A model generated the notes under the pieces. That model had not been told where the DNA came from, did no database searches, and saw only the letters and a program-made list of their open reading frames with translations. DNA of 64,000 nucleotides, from assembly GCF_046298265.1 (NCBI RefSeq), contig NZ_JBKAHK010000003.1, forward strand, positions 62,001 to 126,000, in the 5' to 3' direction. Source of the DNA: Gillisia xinjiangensis (GTDB taxonomy: Bacteria > Bacteroidota > Bacteroidia > Flavobacteriales > Flavobacteriaceae). A program made the position numbers and the translations under genes. Shown here in pieces: positions 45,386 through 53,734 of this stretch; position 1 is the first letter of the stretch, and each line of letters begins with the position of its first letter.

Positions 45386-45494
45386 GTTTTTCTTACCAAT
45401 AAGACAAACTTAAATTTTAAAAATATAAAAGCTCCCCTCCTTGGGAAGGAGGGGTGGCCAAAGGTTGGGGTGGTTCCAGTTCTAATTTAATTCC
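45386..45494. repeat. Second repeat type between copies A and B
   Basis: Holds the hairpin CCCCTCCTTGGGAAGGAGGG and then GGTTGGGGTGG, an intergenic motif type frequent in Bacteroidetes. Related G/C blocks (CCCCAAAGGGGG) occur at 50682-50712 and 52207-52228. Confidence 0.55.
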
Positions 45495-45592
45495 TTAACC
45501 CTTCCGTCTTAATCGGTAGGATAATTCTAATTATATAAAAATACTTTCGTACCGATTAAGCCACCTTCCCTTTCAAGGGAAAGGAGCCCTTT
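45495..45592. repeat. Copy B of the ~97-bp composite palindromic repeat
   Basis: Differs from copy A by one added A near the end (GGGAAAGGAGCCC). Together copies A and B and the block between fill the whole 328-nt gap between sbcC and the M50 protease gene. Confidence 0.8.
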
Positions 45593-45608
45593 ATTTTCCA
45601 TTTTTGAA

Positions 45609-46697
45609 TTATTCTGTTGCCTGTTGAACCATAATAAATTCATTGATATTTTCCTTGTCAACTATACCTATGAATTTTTCGTTTTCCTTAACAAGCGCTA
45701 CAGGACATTTGGTGGTCATAATTTTCTGATAGATTTCCTCTAAAGGCGCTACCGGGTCCAGAACGAGATAATCTTCTCTCATAACAGCTGAAACTTTGGA
45801 ATCTTTTCCGTTTTCCGATAATCCTTTGATAAGTTCATCGCGGGTGAGAATACCCATAACTTCATCATTTTTTGCTACCACAAATTCCGTTGCCTGCCCG
45901 TCTAGTAAATACTGAACCGCTTTATCGAGGGTATCATCCGGGAGCAAAACGATATATTCCTTCATAAGAACATCCCGAACCTTATGTCCGGATAATGCTG
46001 TTCTGGAAATTTCAAACTGAGCTTCGGCACCGGCACCAAGAAAAATAAATATCCCAATAAATATCAGCCAGATATTTACATAAAATCCGGCGAAGAAGAA
46101 TATAATTGCCAGAAACTGACCAATTCCTGCTGCGATTCGGGTTGCTTTTTCCCGGCTGAACTTGTAAAGCAACAAAGCACGGAGAATTCGGCCACCATCC
46201 ATTGGAAAGGCGGGAATAAAATTAAATGCCGCTAAAAAAACATTGGCGATCAACAGATTAAACCAAAATGCTGCCCCGGAAAGTTTTACCAGGTCTTCCG
46301 GATTTTCTGTCAGGGTGGGAATAACATTGCTGGCATATAAAAAAGAATAAATTACAACAGCAATTACTACATTCACCAGAGGGCCGGCTATGGCAACCAG
46401 AAATTCCTGTTTAGGTTTTTCAGGAATTTTCTCTAGTCGCGCCAGGCCACCAATGGGAAGCAATGTGATGCTTTTGGTCATTATATCAAACCTTTTGGCC
46501 GTGAGCGCATGCCCCAGTTCGTGCAGGACCACACAAACAAATAATGCCAAAATCAACAGCACCCCGAGCAATCCCTGCTGCAAGTCCTTTTCCAATTGAT
46601 AATAAATAATGAATACATACGCCAAAATAAATATGAATGTCCAGTGAACCTCCAGGCGTATTCCGGATACCCTGCCAATTGTTAATGCGCCTTTCAT
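45609..46697 (-). CDS. Site-2-protease-like M50 metalloprotease with CBS domains
   Basis: A 362-residue membrane protease. The zinc motif is HELGH (59-63), and the third ligand is Asp167 in FNFIPAFPMDGGR. Six or so membrane helices span residues 15-230; two CBS domains follow (about 240-300 and 300-355), which usually bind adenine nucleotides and may gate the protease. This matches group III S2P proteins with C-terminal CBS pairs. The substrate is unknown; S2P enzymes often release anti-sigma factors or other regulators. It stands alone. Confidence 0.9.
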   Translation of the reverse strand: MKGALTIGRVSGIRLEVHWTFIFILAYVFIIYYQLEKDLQQGLLGVLLILALFVCVVLHELGHALTAKRFDIMTKSITLLPIGGLARLEKIPEKPKQEFLVAIAGPLVNVVIAVVIYSFLYASNVIPTLTENPEDLVKLSGAAFWFNLLIANVFLAAFNFIPAFPMDGGRILRALLLYKFSREKATRIAAGIGQFLAIIFFFAGFYVNIWLIFIGIFIFLGAGAEAQFEISRTALSGHKVRDVLMKEYIVLLPDDTLDKAVQYLLDGQATEFVVAKNDEVMGILTRDELIKGLSENGKDSKVSAVMREDYLVLDPVAPLEEIYQKIMTTKCPVALVKENEKFIGIVDKENINEFIMVQQATE

Positions 46698-47277
46698 ATG
46701 TTTTATATTTTAAAGGTTTTTATTTTGATGTTAGCAGGTTTCAAATTCAGGGTTTTTGGGTTTCATTAGAGATTACATCTTAAATTTAAGCATTCTATAG
46801 TAATTTTAGGAATTATAGGTTAATTGTTTTAATATGTAGGGAGGAAATAAGTTGCAGGATTTCGGTGACGGAGACCCCGATGCATCGGGGTGGAATTAGG
46901 AGATTTATAAGGTTTTTATGGAGGTTTTTAAGGTTTTACATAGGTGATCCATAGGGTTGGCATAGGGTATCTATATGAAACCCCCAGTGAAATAAGGGTT
47001 TTCACTTAAAAAATGCTGTTACGAAACAACCAAAACGCACGAAAAGCTTCAAAAACGACATAAAGAGGCAGAAATGTATTTAAACGGGCGGGATAAATAA
47101 ACCAAAACAACACTCATAATTAAATTTCAGGAAATAAGAAAACCTTTCCATATTTTAAATTTTTCATAATAAAACCAGTTTTTTATGAAGAGTGGAAAAA
47201 CCGTGTTTACGGTGTACTAAAGTGGAGAAGATATTTTGGTTTAAAAATTTAATTCACTTCATCAAACCATCACATCA
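46698..47277. other. 580-nt gene-free stretch before the surface-polysaccharide locus
   Basis: No convincing gene. It contains the perfect 16-bp palindrome CCCCGATGCATCGGGG (46875-46890), short AGGTTTT/ATAGGGT direct repeats (46905-46970), and ATGAAACCCCCAGTG...AAGGGTTTTCACTT (about 46974-47008), which can pair GAAAACCCTT partly with itself. It ends with CATCAAACCATCA units that run into the end of the deacetylase gene. This may be the boundary of the exchangeable polysaccharide region. Confidence 0.5.
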
Positions 47278-48252
47278 TCAAACCATCATAACTTTATTTA
47301 TCTCATCCATTGTTGCAGATTGAAACCCATACTTCTCTTTACAAGCTAAATAATGATCCAGGATTTCTTTTAAATCAGCAACATTCTCATCAGGGTTGTT
47401 TCCAAAATTATGCGGATGCCACCACAAATGATATATCTCCTTGTTTTTTGCAGCGGCGGTCATTTCCGATTTGATCCTTTTCAATTTCAAATCGTTGAGA
47501 AATTTATTCGGGGAATAAGGACGCAGGAGCCTGCTGGCTTTTTGAGCTAAGGGTTTTCCTTTTTCAATATTTAGGTCTGTTAACTTATATGATTTATTAT
47601 TGGGACCGATATAAGCATCTCCGGTCCTGAATATTTTATTTTTTAAGGAATCATTTTGAGTGTCTTTCCAATACCAATCGGTTGGATTGGAACGCACATT
47701 TACAATACCTAAATCATAACAAACCTTTAAATAATCTTCATTGAATTGATTTCTCGGAAACACGAGGGATTTAAGCTCTATTCCCATTTGTTTAGCCATT
47801 TCAATAGCTTTTTCCAAATCGGCTTTAAAGGAGGATAAAGTCTGACCTTCCTCCAGACAATAATAATGGGAATAGGAATGGGTGCCAATTTCCTGATGGG
47901 GAGTATTTTGAATTTGCTGAATCAGATCCCTTGCGAAACAAAGAAATTCTGTCTCCGGGGATTGTATAGATTTCCCATAATGATAAGCGGACAGGTCCGA
48001 ATTCTTATATTTCGGAAAAACATTTGGTGTGTTTCCCCTCCATTCTTCCCAGTTTTTATTGAACAACATTCCTACCGCTGCCCACGTACAATGTATATCA
48101 TATTCAGAAAACAAGTTTAAAATTTCAGGAATAACTTGGCGCGTATTTTTGAAGTAGATTTCCTTTTCTTTATGATCCACCTTATCAAAAACTCCCCAAA
48201 GAAGTTCAAAATCCAATGATATTACTAAAAAACCGTTTGTTGATTCGTTCAT
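47278..48252 (-). CDS. Polysaccharide deacetylase family (NodB-like) protein
   Basis: A 324-residue cytoplasmic protein with a NodB homology fold. The metal-binding Asp is in ISLDFELLWG (near residue 14), the HxxxH-type motif is THSYSHYYC (near residues 122-130), and the late HLWWHPHNFG holds the last catalytic His. These enzymes remove N- or O-acetyl groups from glycans or lipid-linked sugars. At the edge of the polysaccharide gene cluster it may modify the repeat unit. The 3' end (KVMMV stop) is built from the same CATCAAACCATCA repeat as the intergenic DNA. Confidence 0.82.
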   Translation of the reverse strand: MNESTNGFLVISLDFELLWGVFDKVDHKEKEIYFKNTRQVIPEILNLFSEYDIHCTWAAVGMLFNKNWEEWRGNTPNVFPKYKNSDLSAYHYGKSIQSPETEFLCFARDLIQQIQNTPHQEIGTHSYSHYYCLEEGQTLSSFKADLEKAIEMAKQMGIELKSLVFPRNQFNEDYLKVCYDLGIVNVRSNPTDWYWKDTQNDSLKNKIFRTGDAYIGPNNKSYKLTDLNIEKGKPLAQKASRLLRPYSPNKFLNDLKLKRIKSEMTAAAKNKEIYHLWWHPHNFGNNPDENVADLKEILDHYLACKEKYGFQSATMDEINKVMMV

Positions 48253-48365
48253 TTGTTAATTGGTTAATTGGTTAATTGGGAATTCGGGATTTGTTAACTG
48301 GTTGATTGGTGATTTGTAATTCGTTAATTCGATACACATGTCACATCGAGCGCAGTCGAGATGTC
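48253..48365. repeat. GTTAATTG tandem units and TCGAGCGCAGTCGAG element
   Basis: Plus strand: three near-perfect GTTAATTG(G) units directly upstream of the deacetylase start, then GAATTCGGGATTTGTTAAC, and at 48339-48365 the element TGTCACATCGAGCGCAGTC plus its partner, shared with 35412-35440. The 50610-50746 gap holds the same GTTAATTG unit type. Confidence 0.6.
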
Positions 48366-48451
48366 AAATTCTACTTCAAAAAGTCTATTCTCTATATTCT
48401 ATTTTCTTTTCCAACAGTATCAAATCGTCCCTTCATTACAACGTCACAGCT

Positions 48452-49669
48452 TCACATGGTCACAATATTTTCCTTTTCCAACTCAATTTCCCTAATGCGC
48501 TTCAATTTCTTCATCTTAATTATCTTATCATACTTCTTCTGAGCCAGGTAATAATAGATCACAAAAAAGGCGAAATACATTACCATGGATTTTTGGCGCA
48601 TAATGATTCCCAAATTAGACATAATGAAAGTCATTGCAAATGAGGAAAGGAAAAATACCACCAAACTCATTTTTACAACTACTGTTGAATTTTTTATAAA
48701 AGTGATAAAATCCTTTTTTAAAATTTTAAAGAAAAGCAATAGATACATCAGGTTTTCTACCGAGGTAATAAGCCCCAGTATGCCCGGCGCATCAAAAAAT
48801 AATGGCCTGAACCAGAAAGTAAAAAGTTTTAGTGGCAAGGGATAAGAATTCATATCAACTCCGGAACCAGAGGAACTTAAGGATTCAGATCTGTGTGCAG
48901 AAAAATCTTCAAAACCTCCCACCAGTTCGTCAGAGCTTTCCAATCCAACCACTCCCAGAATAGTATCCTGAACCAGTACCAATAACCCAATCAAGACGAT
49001 ATAAACAAATAATTTCCTGCCGAATGATATTTTTTCCTTTCCACTCATATATCCCAAAACGGTACCAACAGCCACAAACATGAATACGTGAGGACGGATA
49101 TAATAAATAAGCAATGAACCCAAAATTAAAGGGACAAGTCTGGACTTTGGATTTTTAATAGCATAAGCAAACATCATCAATCCCAGGAAAATAGGAGCAC
49201 CTTTTCCTAAAGAGGCGGTCCAGAAATGCATGTTTGGAAAAAACAGGATAAGGGTAAGTAGATCAAAATTTTTAAAAACCGTAACCTTAATTGGAATATT
49301 TTCCCTGAAAAAAAGATAGGCATATACAAACCCCAGATAACCAAACCAGGCGAAAAGCAGCATCATCATTTCATAATTAAAGCCTAAAAAATTGATGAAG
49401 GGATATGAAAGAAAATCTATAAAAGTTGTACTCGTGCCAAAAAAATCAAACCAACCCCAATCTTCTCTCTTTGTTCTTTCAAAGTATGCCTTAGAGTCTG
49501 AACGGTTAAATATGGTATAGGCGTAATAAATCCCCAGAAAAATAAGATGATAACCAAAAAGCTGATTCATCAATTTCTTGGAAAAGAATGCATGTTTTTT
49601 ACTCAGGGAACTAAAAAGTCCCTGGGTAATGAGTAAAAGTAGTAATATTAAAAAAAATGCTCCAAGCAT
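48452..49669 (-). CDS. Polytopic membrane protein, probable polysaccharide polymerase (Wzy/EpsG-like)
   Basis: A 405-residue protein with about 10-11 predicted helices and a large soluble loop (about residues 235-275, SSDELVGGFEDFSAHRSESLSSSGSG). Such architecture, with YIRPHVF before a long loop in the second half, is common to O-antigen/EPS polymerases of the Wzy/EpsG type, which join lipid-linked repeat units. Sequence alone does not prove this, as polymerases are poorly conserved. It is next to the GNAT gene (1-nt gap) and within a cluster with Wzx and glycosyltransferases, which supports the role. Confidence 0.65.
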   Translation of the reverse strand: MLGAFFLILLLLLITQGLFSSLSKKHAFFSKKLMNQLFGYHLIFLGIYYAYTIFNRSDSKAYFERTKREDWGWFDFFGTSTTFIDFLSYPFINFLGFNYEMMMLLFAWFGYLGFVYAYLFFRENIPIKVTVFKNFDLLTLILFFPNMHFWTASLGKGAPIFLGLMMFAYAIKNPKSRLVPLILGSLLIYYIRPHVFMFVAVGTVLGYMSGKEKISFGRKLFVYIVLIGLLVLVQDTILGVVGLESSDELVGGFEDFSAHRSESLSSSGSGVDMNSYPLPLKLFTFWFRPLFFDAPGILGLITSVENLMYLLLFFKILKKDFITFIKNSTVVVKMSLVVFFLSSFAMTFIMSNLGIIMRQKSMVMYFAFFVIYYYLAQKKYDKIIKMKKLKRIREIELEKENIVTM

Positions 49670-49670
49670 A

Positions 49671-50609
49671 TTAAAATAATTCCAGATCCCCCAACGTGTA
49701 AGACCAATTGTTAAGCTGTAATAATTCCCGTTTCAAATTTGAGTCCAAATTTACATCTCTCAGGGTTAATACAGGGCCATAATTTCCCGAAAATCCCAAA
49801 CCCGCTTTTAGTTCAGTTGAAGTAATAACCTGTGCCCCAAACTTTTTGCTAATTTTTTTTACCGCGTTACTTATTTTAACAAGACCAGAATCATCAGAAT
49901 AAATATGCTCAGTGATTCTCAGTTCTTTAAAAAATTTGTGCTGTTTGATGTATCCTGCCAGATAAAAATCTGTTTCTGCTTTTACTTCATATTCCTGCAA
50001 AGGGTTATTTTCATAGCGCCATGAAAGATATTCGGGAGATTTTAAAGTAAATAATTTATTTTCTCCACTTTTTAAATCATTATATTTTGAGATCAATTTG
50101 GTGATTTGAACATCTGAACTATTATTGTTTATCTCGTAATGCCTGTACCGTTTATTTCCAACCCAATTTAAAGGGTTAGCAAGCTTTGCACGGATCTTTA
50201 ATTTATCCACTTCCTCCCAACCCATTTTCAGATATCCGGACAAACTTTGGGTGTTGGGGGTATTAAAAATAAAAGAATCACCGTTCTCCTTAGCTATTTC
50301 AATTGCCCTCAAGGTAAGTTTTTTAAAAATTCCTTTTCCCTGATGATCGGGATGCGTTGCCGTATCTACCGCTCTAAATGTGGAAAACACATCTTTCCCC
50401 AATTGCCATTTCCATCGCATTAAAGCACGAACTCCAATAATACTGCCATTTTCAACAGCAACCAAAACCAGGGATTTTCCAAAGGGATTATCTACATGTT
50501 TGTATCTCCATACAGATTCCGTCTTTTTTGAAGAAGTCTCACCAAGGCTGGCTTTTAGCACTCTCAAAATTTCCGGGATGTCCTGCTCTGTGGCTTCTCT
50601 GATTTGCAT
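49671..50609 (-). CDS. GNAT-family N-acetyltransferase
   Basis: A 312-residue protein with an N-terminal GNAT fold: acetyl-CoA-binding motif DTATHPDHQGKGIFKKL (about residues 87-103) and the FNTPNTQSLSGYLKMGWEEV segment. A C-terminal region of about 150 residues is peculiar to this group in polysaccharide loci. It probably N-acetylates an amino sugar or acts on a lipid-linked precursor. A related protein is at 53735-54625. It is 1 nt from the polymerase-like gene. Confidence 0.82.
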   Translation of the reverse strand: MQIREATEQDIPEILRVLKASLGETSSKKTESVWRYKHVDNPFGKSLVLVAVENGSIIGVRALMRWKWQLGKDVFSTFRAVDTATHPDHQGKGIFKKLTLRAIEIAKENGDSFIFNTPNTQSLSGYLKMGWEEVDKLKIRAKLANPLNWVGNKRYRHYEINNNSSDVQITKLISKYNDLKSGENKLFTLKSPEYLSWRYENNPLQEYEVKAETDFYLAGYIKQHKFFKELRITEHIYSDDSGLVKISNAVKKISKKFGAQVITSTELKAGLGFSGNYGPVLTLRDVNLDSNLKRELLQLNNWSYTLGDLELF

Positions 50610-50866
50610 AGTTGATGGTTAATTGGTTAACTGGGGATTGGTTAATTGGTAAATTGGTAAAATAGTTAATTCGGGATTCTTTCCCCCTCGATCCCCCAAA
50701 GGGGGAGAAGGAGATTGAGGATTTGTTAAATGGTTAATTGGTTAAGCATTCAGTTTTCTGTTTTCTGTTAAAAATTTATTATTTCAATTAACACAAGTTA
50801 CTTCGCAACAGATTACTGCATCACATCGTCACTTCATCACTACATTACTAATTAACCAATCCCGAA
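50610..50866. repeat. Intergenic mosaic of GTTAATTG, CCCCCAAAGGGGG and TCATCAC repeats
   Basis: Contains GGTTAATTGGTTAACTGG, then GGTTAATTGGTAAATTGG, a CCCCCTCGATCCCCCAAAGG block near 50682, again GTTAATTGGTTAAGC, and TCACATCGTCACTTCATCAC near 50818. It lies between the GNAT and GT4 genes. No reading frame was found. Confidence 0.6.
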
Positions 50867-51979
50867 TTAACGAATCACAGATAAATAAATTTCCTCCAAC
50901 TCATCAACCATCCTCCTCAAACTAAAATTATTCAATACCCTTTCACGGGCTGCATTTTTATAGTTGCTTAACTTTTCAGGATCCTCAATTAAAACCTTAC
51001 ACAAACAGGAGAGTTTCGTCCATTCTTCGACTTTGCAAGTCAGGCCATCTTCCCCATTTCTTATAACCTCCTTAATCCCCCCTGCATCTGTTGAAACAAT
51101 AGCGCATTCCATACTCATGGCTTCCAAAAGGGCAATAGGCAATCCTTCAAAAGAGCTGCTCATCATAAAAATATCCATCGCAGAAAAATAGGGTTTAACA
51201 TCGGTTTTTAAACCCGGGAAGAAAACTTTTTTTTCTAATTTCAGTTTGATCAGTTCAGCTTTGATCTCCTCTTCTAACGGCCCGGCGCCGACGATTATTC
51301 CATATACATTTGAATTTTTAGTCTCAATTTCTTTAAAAACCTTTAACCATTCAATAAGCCGCTTTTGAAACCGGAAAACAGCAACATTTCCTATAACCAA
51401 AGCATCTTCCGGAATGCCCAATTTCAGTTTTGTTTTGGTTCCCGAATTGGGATCTCTTCTAAATGAATCGGTATTGGCCCCGTTTAAAAGGGTTTTTAGA
51501 GGAATTTTTGGGTTGATGTTCTTCTTTATTGAGTTGGTGACATCTTCTGAAACCCCCAAAGCCAGGCTCTGGGAATTAAATGTGAACCTGTTAATTGTTT
51601 TGGTAGCAATGTGATAACGTTCCTGCATATTATGCTCGGAATAAACAACAGGGATTTTGGTTTTAGCAAAAACCAACCTCCCCAAAAACCCGGCCCAGGG
51701 CAAATGACAATGAATTACATCTATTTCATTTTTTTTGCAATACTCAATCACCCCTGAATACTGTTGCATCAATTTTAAATTGTTGGTCGCTGAAAAACAA
51801 GACACCTTTCCCCCTGCACTTTCGAGTGCTTCCACCATCTGGTTTTTCCAGGGAAGAAAATAAATTGTGTGAAACTCAAATTTTGATGTATTGTGCAATT
51901 TCATGGTTTCAGGCAATAACATTTCTGCCCCACCGCGACCCAGGGATTTTATGATGTGAAGAATTTTATTTTTTTGCAT
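50867..51979 (-). CDS. GT4-family glycosyltransferase
   Basis: A 370-residue retaining glycosyltransferase of the GT-B fold. The N-terminal GRGGAEM loop (15-21) and the catalytic EX7E motif EGLPIALLE (about residues 285-293) with following DAGGIKEVI (nucleotide-sugar site) are intact. It would add a sugar to a lipid-linked repeat unit at the cytoplasmic face. The C-terminus FSLRRMVDELEEIYLSVIR is typical. The donor is unknown. Confidence 0.88.
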   Translation of the reverse strand: MQKNKILHIIKSLGRGGAEMLLPETMKLHNTSKFEFHTIYFLPWKNQMVEALESAGGKVSCFSATNNLKLMQQYSGVIEYCKKNEIDVIHCHLPWAGFLGRLVFAKTKIPVVYSEHNMQERYHIATKTINRFTFNSQSLALGVSEDVTNSIKKNINPKIPLKTLLNGANTDSFRRDPNSGTKTKLKLGIPEDALVIGNVAVFRFQKRLIEWLKVFKEIETKNSNVYGIIVGAGPLEEEIKAELIKLKLEKKVFFPGLKTDVKPYFSAMDIFMMSSSFEGLPIALLEAMSMECAIVSTDAGGIKEVIRNGEDGLTCKVEEWTKLSCLCKVLIEDPEKLSNYKNAARERVLNNFSLRRMVDELEEIYLSVIR

Positions 51980-52398
51980 TTACTTGCTCAGTATTACGGT
52001 GCAAAAATACTTGAATAAGAAAGGATAACAAGATTTTAAGAGGAATTTATTAGAAATACGAATTACACGAATTAAAACGAATTGCACGGATTGGTGGTAA
52101 ACACAGATTCCACGGATGAAAACGGATTACGCAGATTGGGAGTTTGGAAAACCCGAATTGAGGAGGCTGTCCGGCCCCCGACCACCTAAAGGATGAGAAG
52201 ATATTGCCCCCCAGTCCCCAAAGGGGGAGCAAAAGATAAAAAAAGAGATTTTTTTAAATAGTAGGTTCGCCCGAAAATTTGAATACTTTTTCCGCACTCT
52301 TTAGAATTGGCGTTAAAGGGAGAGATAAAGAATTTGTTTAAAAATTTCAATTTACTTATCCCAAAATCAAATCATCATAACATCACATAATCACATCA
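51980..52398. repeat. Degenerate ACGAATT / ACGGATT repeat mosaic
   Basis: At about 52050-52137 short units ACGAATTACACGAATT, ACGAATTGCACGGATT, CAGATTCCACGGATG and CGGATTACGCAGATT follow each other, a repeat style found in many Bacteroidetes. A CCCCAGTCCCCAAAGGGGG block is at 52207-52228 and TCATCA/TCACATAATCACATC units at 52361-52398. No gene is seen. Confidence 0.6.
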
Positions 52399-52670
52399 TC
52401 AAACCATCATTTTATAAACCTCAACAAACCTCCCAGCAATCTCCTCATTCATATTCTCCTTAAGCACCATCAAGCGCGCAGTTTCAATTTGTTCCAAATT
52501 TGAATTTTCCAGAGTTTCTAAAACAGCTTTTACAAAGCTTGTTCCAATACCATTTTCTTAGATACGCCAACATTCTCCTAAAATAGGGTTTATCTCAAAT
52601 TGGTTCTTTTCCTCTTTAATAATAGCTTTATTTGATATATTTGCTTTTGGCAAAGCTGTTCATATTTGCA
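52399..52670 (-). pseudogene. 3' remnant of a glycosyltransferase-like gene
   Basis: On the minus strand, the frame ending at 52399 reads NGIGTSFVKAVLETLENSNL, then EQIETARLMVLKENMNEEIA and GRFVEVYKMMV before the stop, like a GT4 C-terminus. It is interrupted by an in-frame TAA at 52558-52560; the same frame continues upstream as ALPKANISNKAIIKEEKNQ, which fits a GT4 nucleotide-binding segment. No intact start exists. The TGA stop falls inside the CATCAAACCATCAT repeat, as in the deacetylase gene. It looks like the tail of a GT4 gene replaced by newer cassettes. Confidence 0.55.
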
Positions 52671-52772
52671 CTTCATGATACAAATTAGTCGTTGTCAATA
52701 TTTCGGACAAGTTCCCAAGATATTGTTCTATTTCGCATTCAGTAACTCATTATAGATAAACAGAAATATTTC

Positions 52773-53528
52773 ATGGAAATTATAAAAGATAAATTTAAAA
52801 TACAGGAAGATCAGTATAGATTTCCCTACCATCATCTGCCCTATCTTGACAAAAACAAGAATGTAGTTAATCATCGGTCTCTTTCCTGGGGTTTTAAATA
52901 TTTTTGCTATCTTCTGCAAACAAAAGAATTGACTGAAGCGCTTAATCCCGATTCCGTTTTAGACATAGGTTGCGGGGAAGGAAGATTTTTAGGACTACTT
53001 AACCATGAAATTGAACGAAAAGTCGGTGTCGACCTTTCCGAAAGGCCTATTCTTTTTGCAAAAGCTTTTCATCCGGAAATTGAATTTCAAGCAAAAGATG
53101 CTGCAGATCTTCAGGAAACTTTTGATGTTGTTACAGCTATTGAAGTTTTAGAACATATTCCAGATGAGCAGATCACTCAATTTTTAAGCACCATGTATTC
53201 CCGAACAAAACCAGGGGGACATATTATAATATGTGTTCCCACAACAGTTCGGGAACTTTCAGAAAAACATTATCGGCATTATGACATAAATAAATTCAGA
53301 AAACAACTAGCAGATTCCTCCCTAAAACTCACAGAAAAAAAAGTGGAATATGTCTATCACTCTCCCTTGTGGCTAAATCTTTACAGCAAATTCACTCAGA
53401 ATGGACTGTGGATATTTGAAATTAAACCTTTGCGTAACCTAGTATGGAAATATATTAAAAAGAATCTGTTAATCACTACTCCCGAACAAGGGGAGGAAAT
53501 GATAATTGTATTGCAAAAGAATCTTTAA
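52773..53528 (+). CDS. SAM-dependent class I methyltransferase
   Basis: A 251-residue methyltransferase with SAM-binding motif I VLDIGCGEGRFL (about residues 63-74), motif II VGVDLSER, and the post-motif AIEVLEHIPDEQ (Methyltransf_11/23 type). Methyltransferases of this kind in polysaccharide loci can methylate sugars or end the chain. It is transcribed on the plus strand while most neighbours use the minus strand, flanked by a gene remnant on the left, which suggests separate acquisition. The target is unknown. Confidence 0.83.
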   Translation: MEIIKDKFKIQEDQYRFPYHHLPYLDKNKNVVNHRSLSWGFKYFCYLLQTKELTEALNPDSVLDIGCGEGRFLGLLNHEIERKVGVDLSERPILFAKAFHPEIEFQAKDAADLQETFDVVTAIEVLEHIPDEQITQFLSTMYSRTKPGGHIIICVPTTVRELSEKHYRHYDINKFRKQLADSSLKLTEKKVEYVYHSPLWLNLYSKFTQNGLWIFEIKPLRNLVWKYIKKNLLITTPEQGEEMIIVLQKNL

Positions 53529-53734
53529 ATCCTTGCATTGTGTAAGTTTCATCCAGATTAACTTGCCGCGATATTTTTAAAATCTTATTTAGACTAATCT
53601 TGCCAAGCTTTCATCACAACTTTCAGTTTTTAAAGCAGGATCATTAAGGCGAAAAATTCATCTTTCAATAAAACCATTCTATATTAACCAGATTATCCTT
53701 TTATTAATTAATTTAGAATTTCCAAACTGATTTT

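Noticed and set aside
48306..48643. Plus-strand open frames of about 80-100 codons at the end of the polymerase-like gene
   Set aside because: They are antisense to the 3' end of that gene and run through intergenic repeats; no protein pattern.
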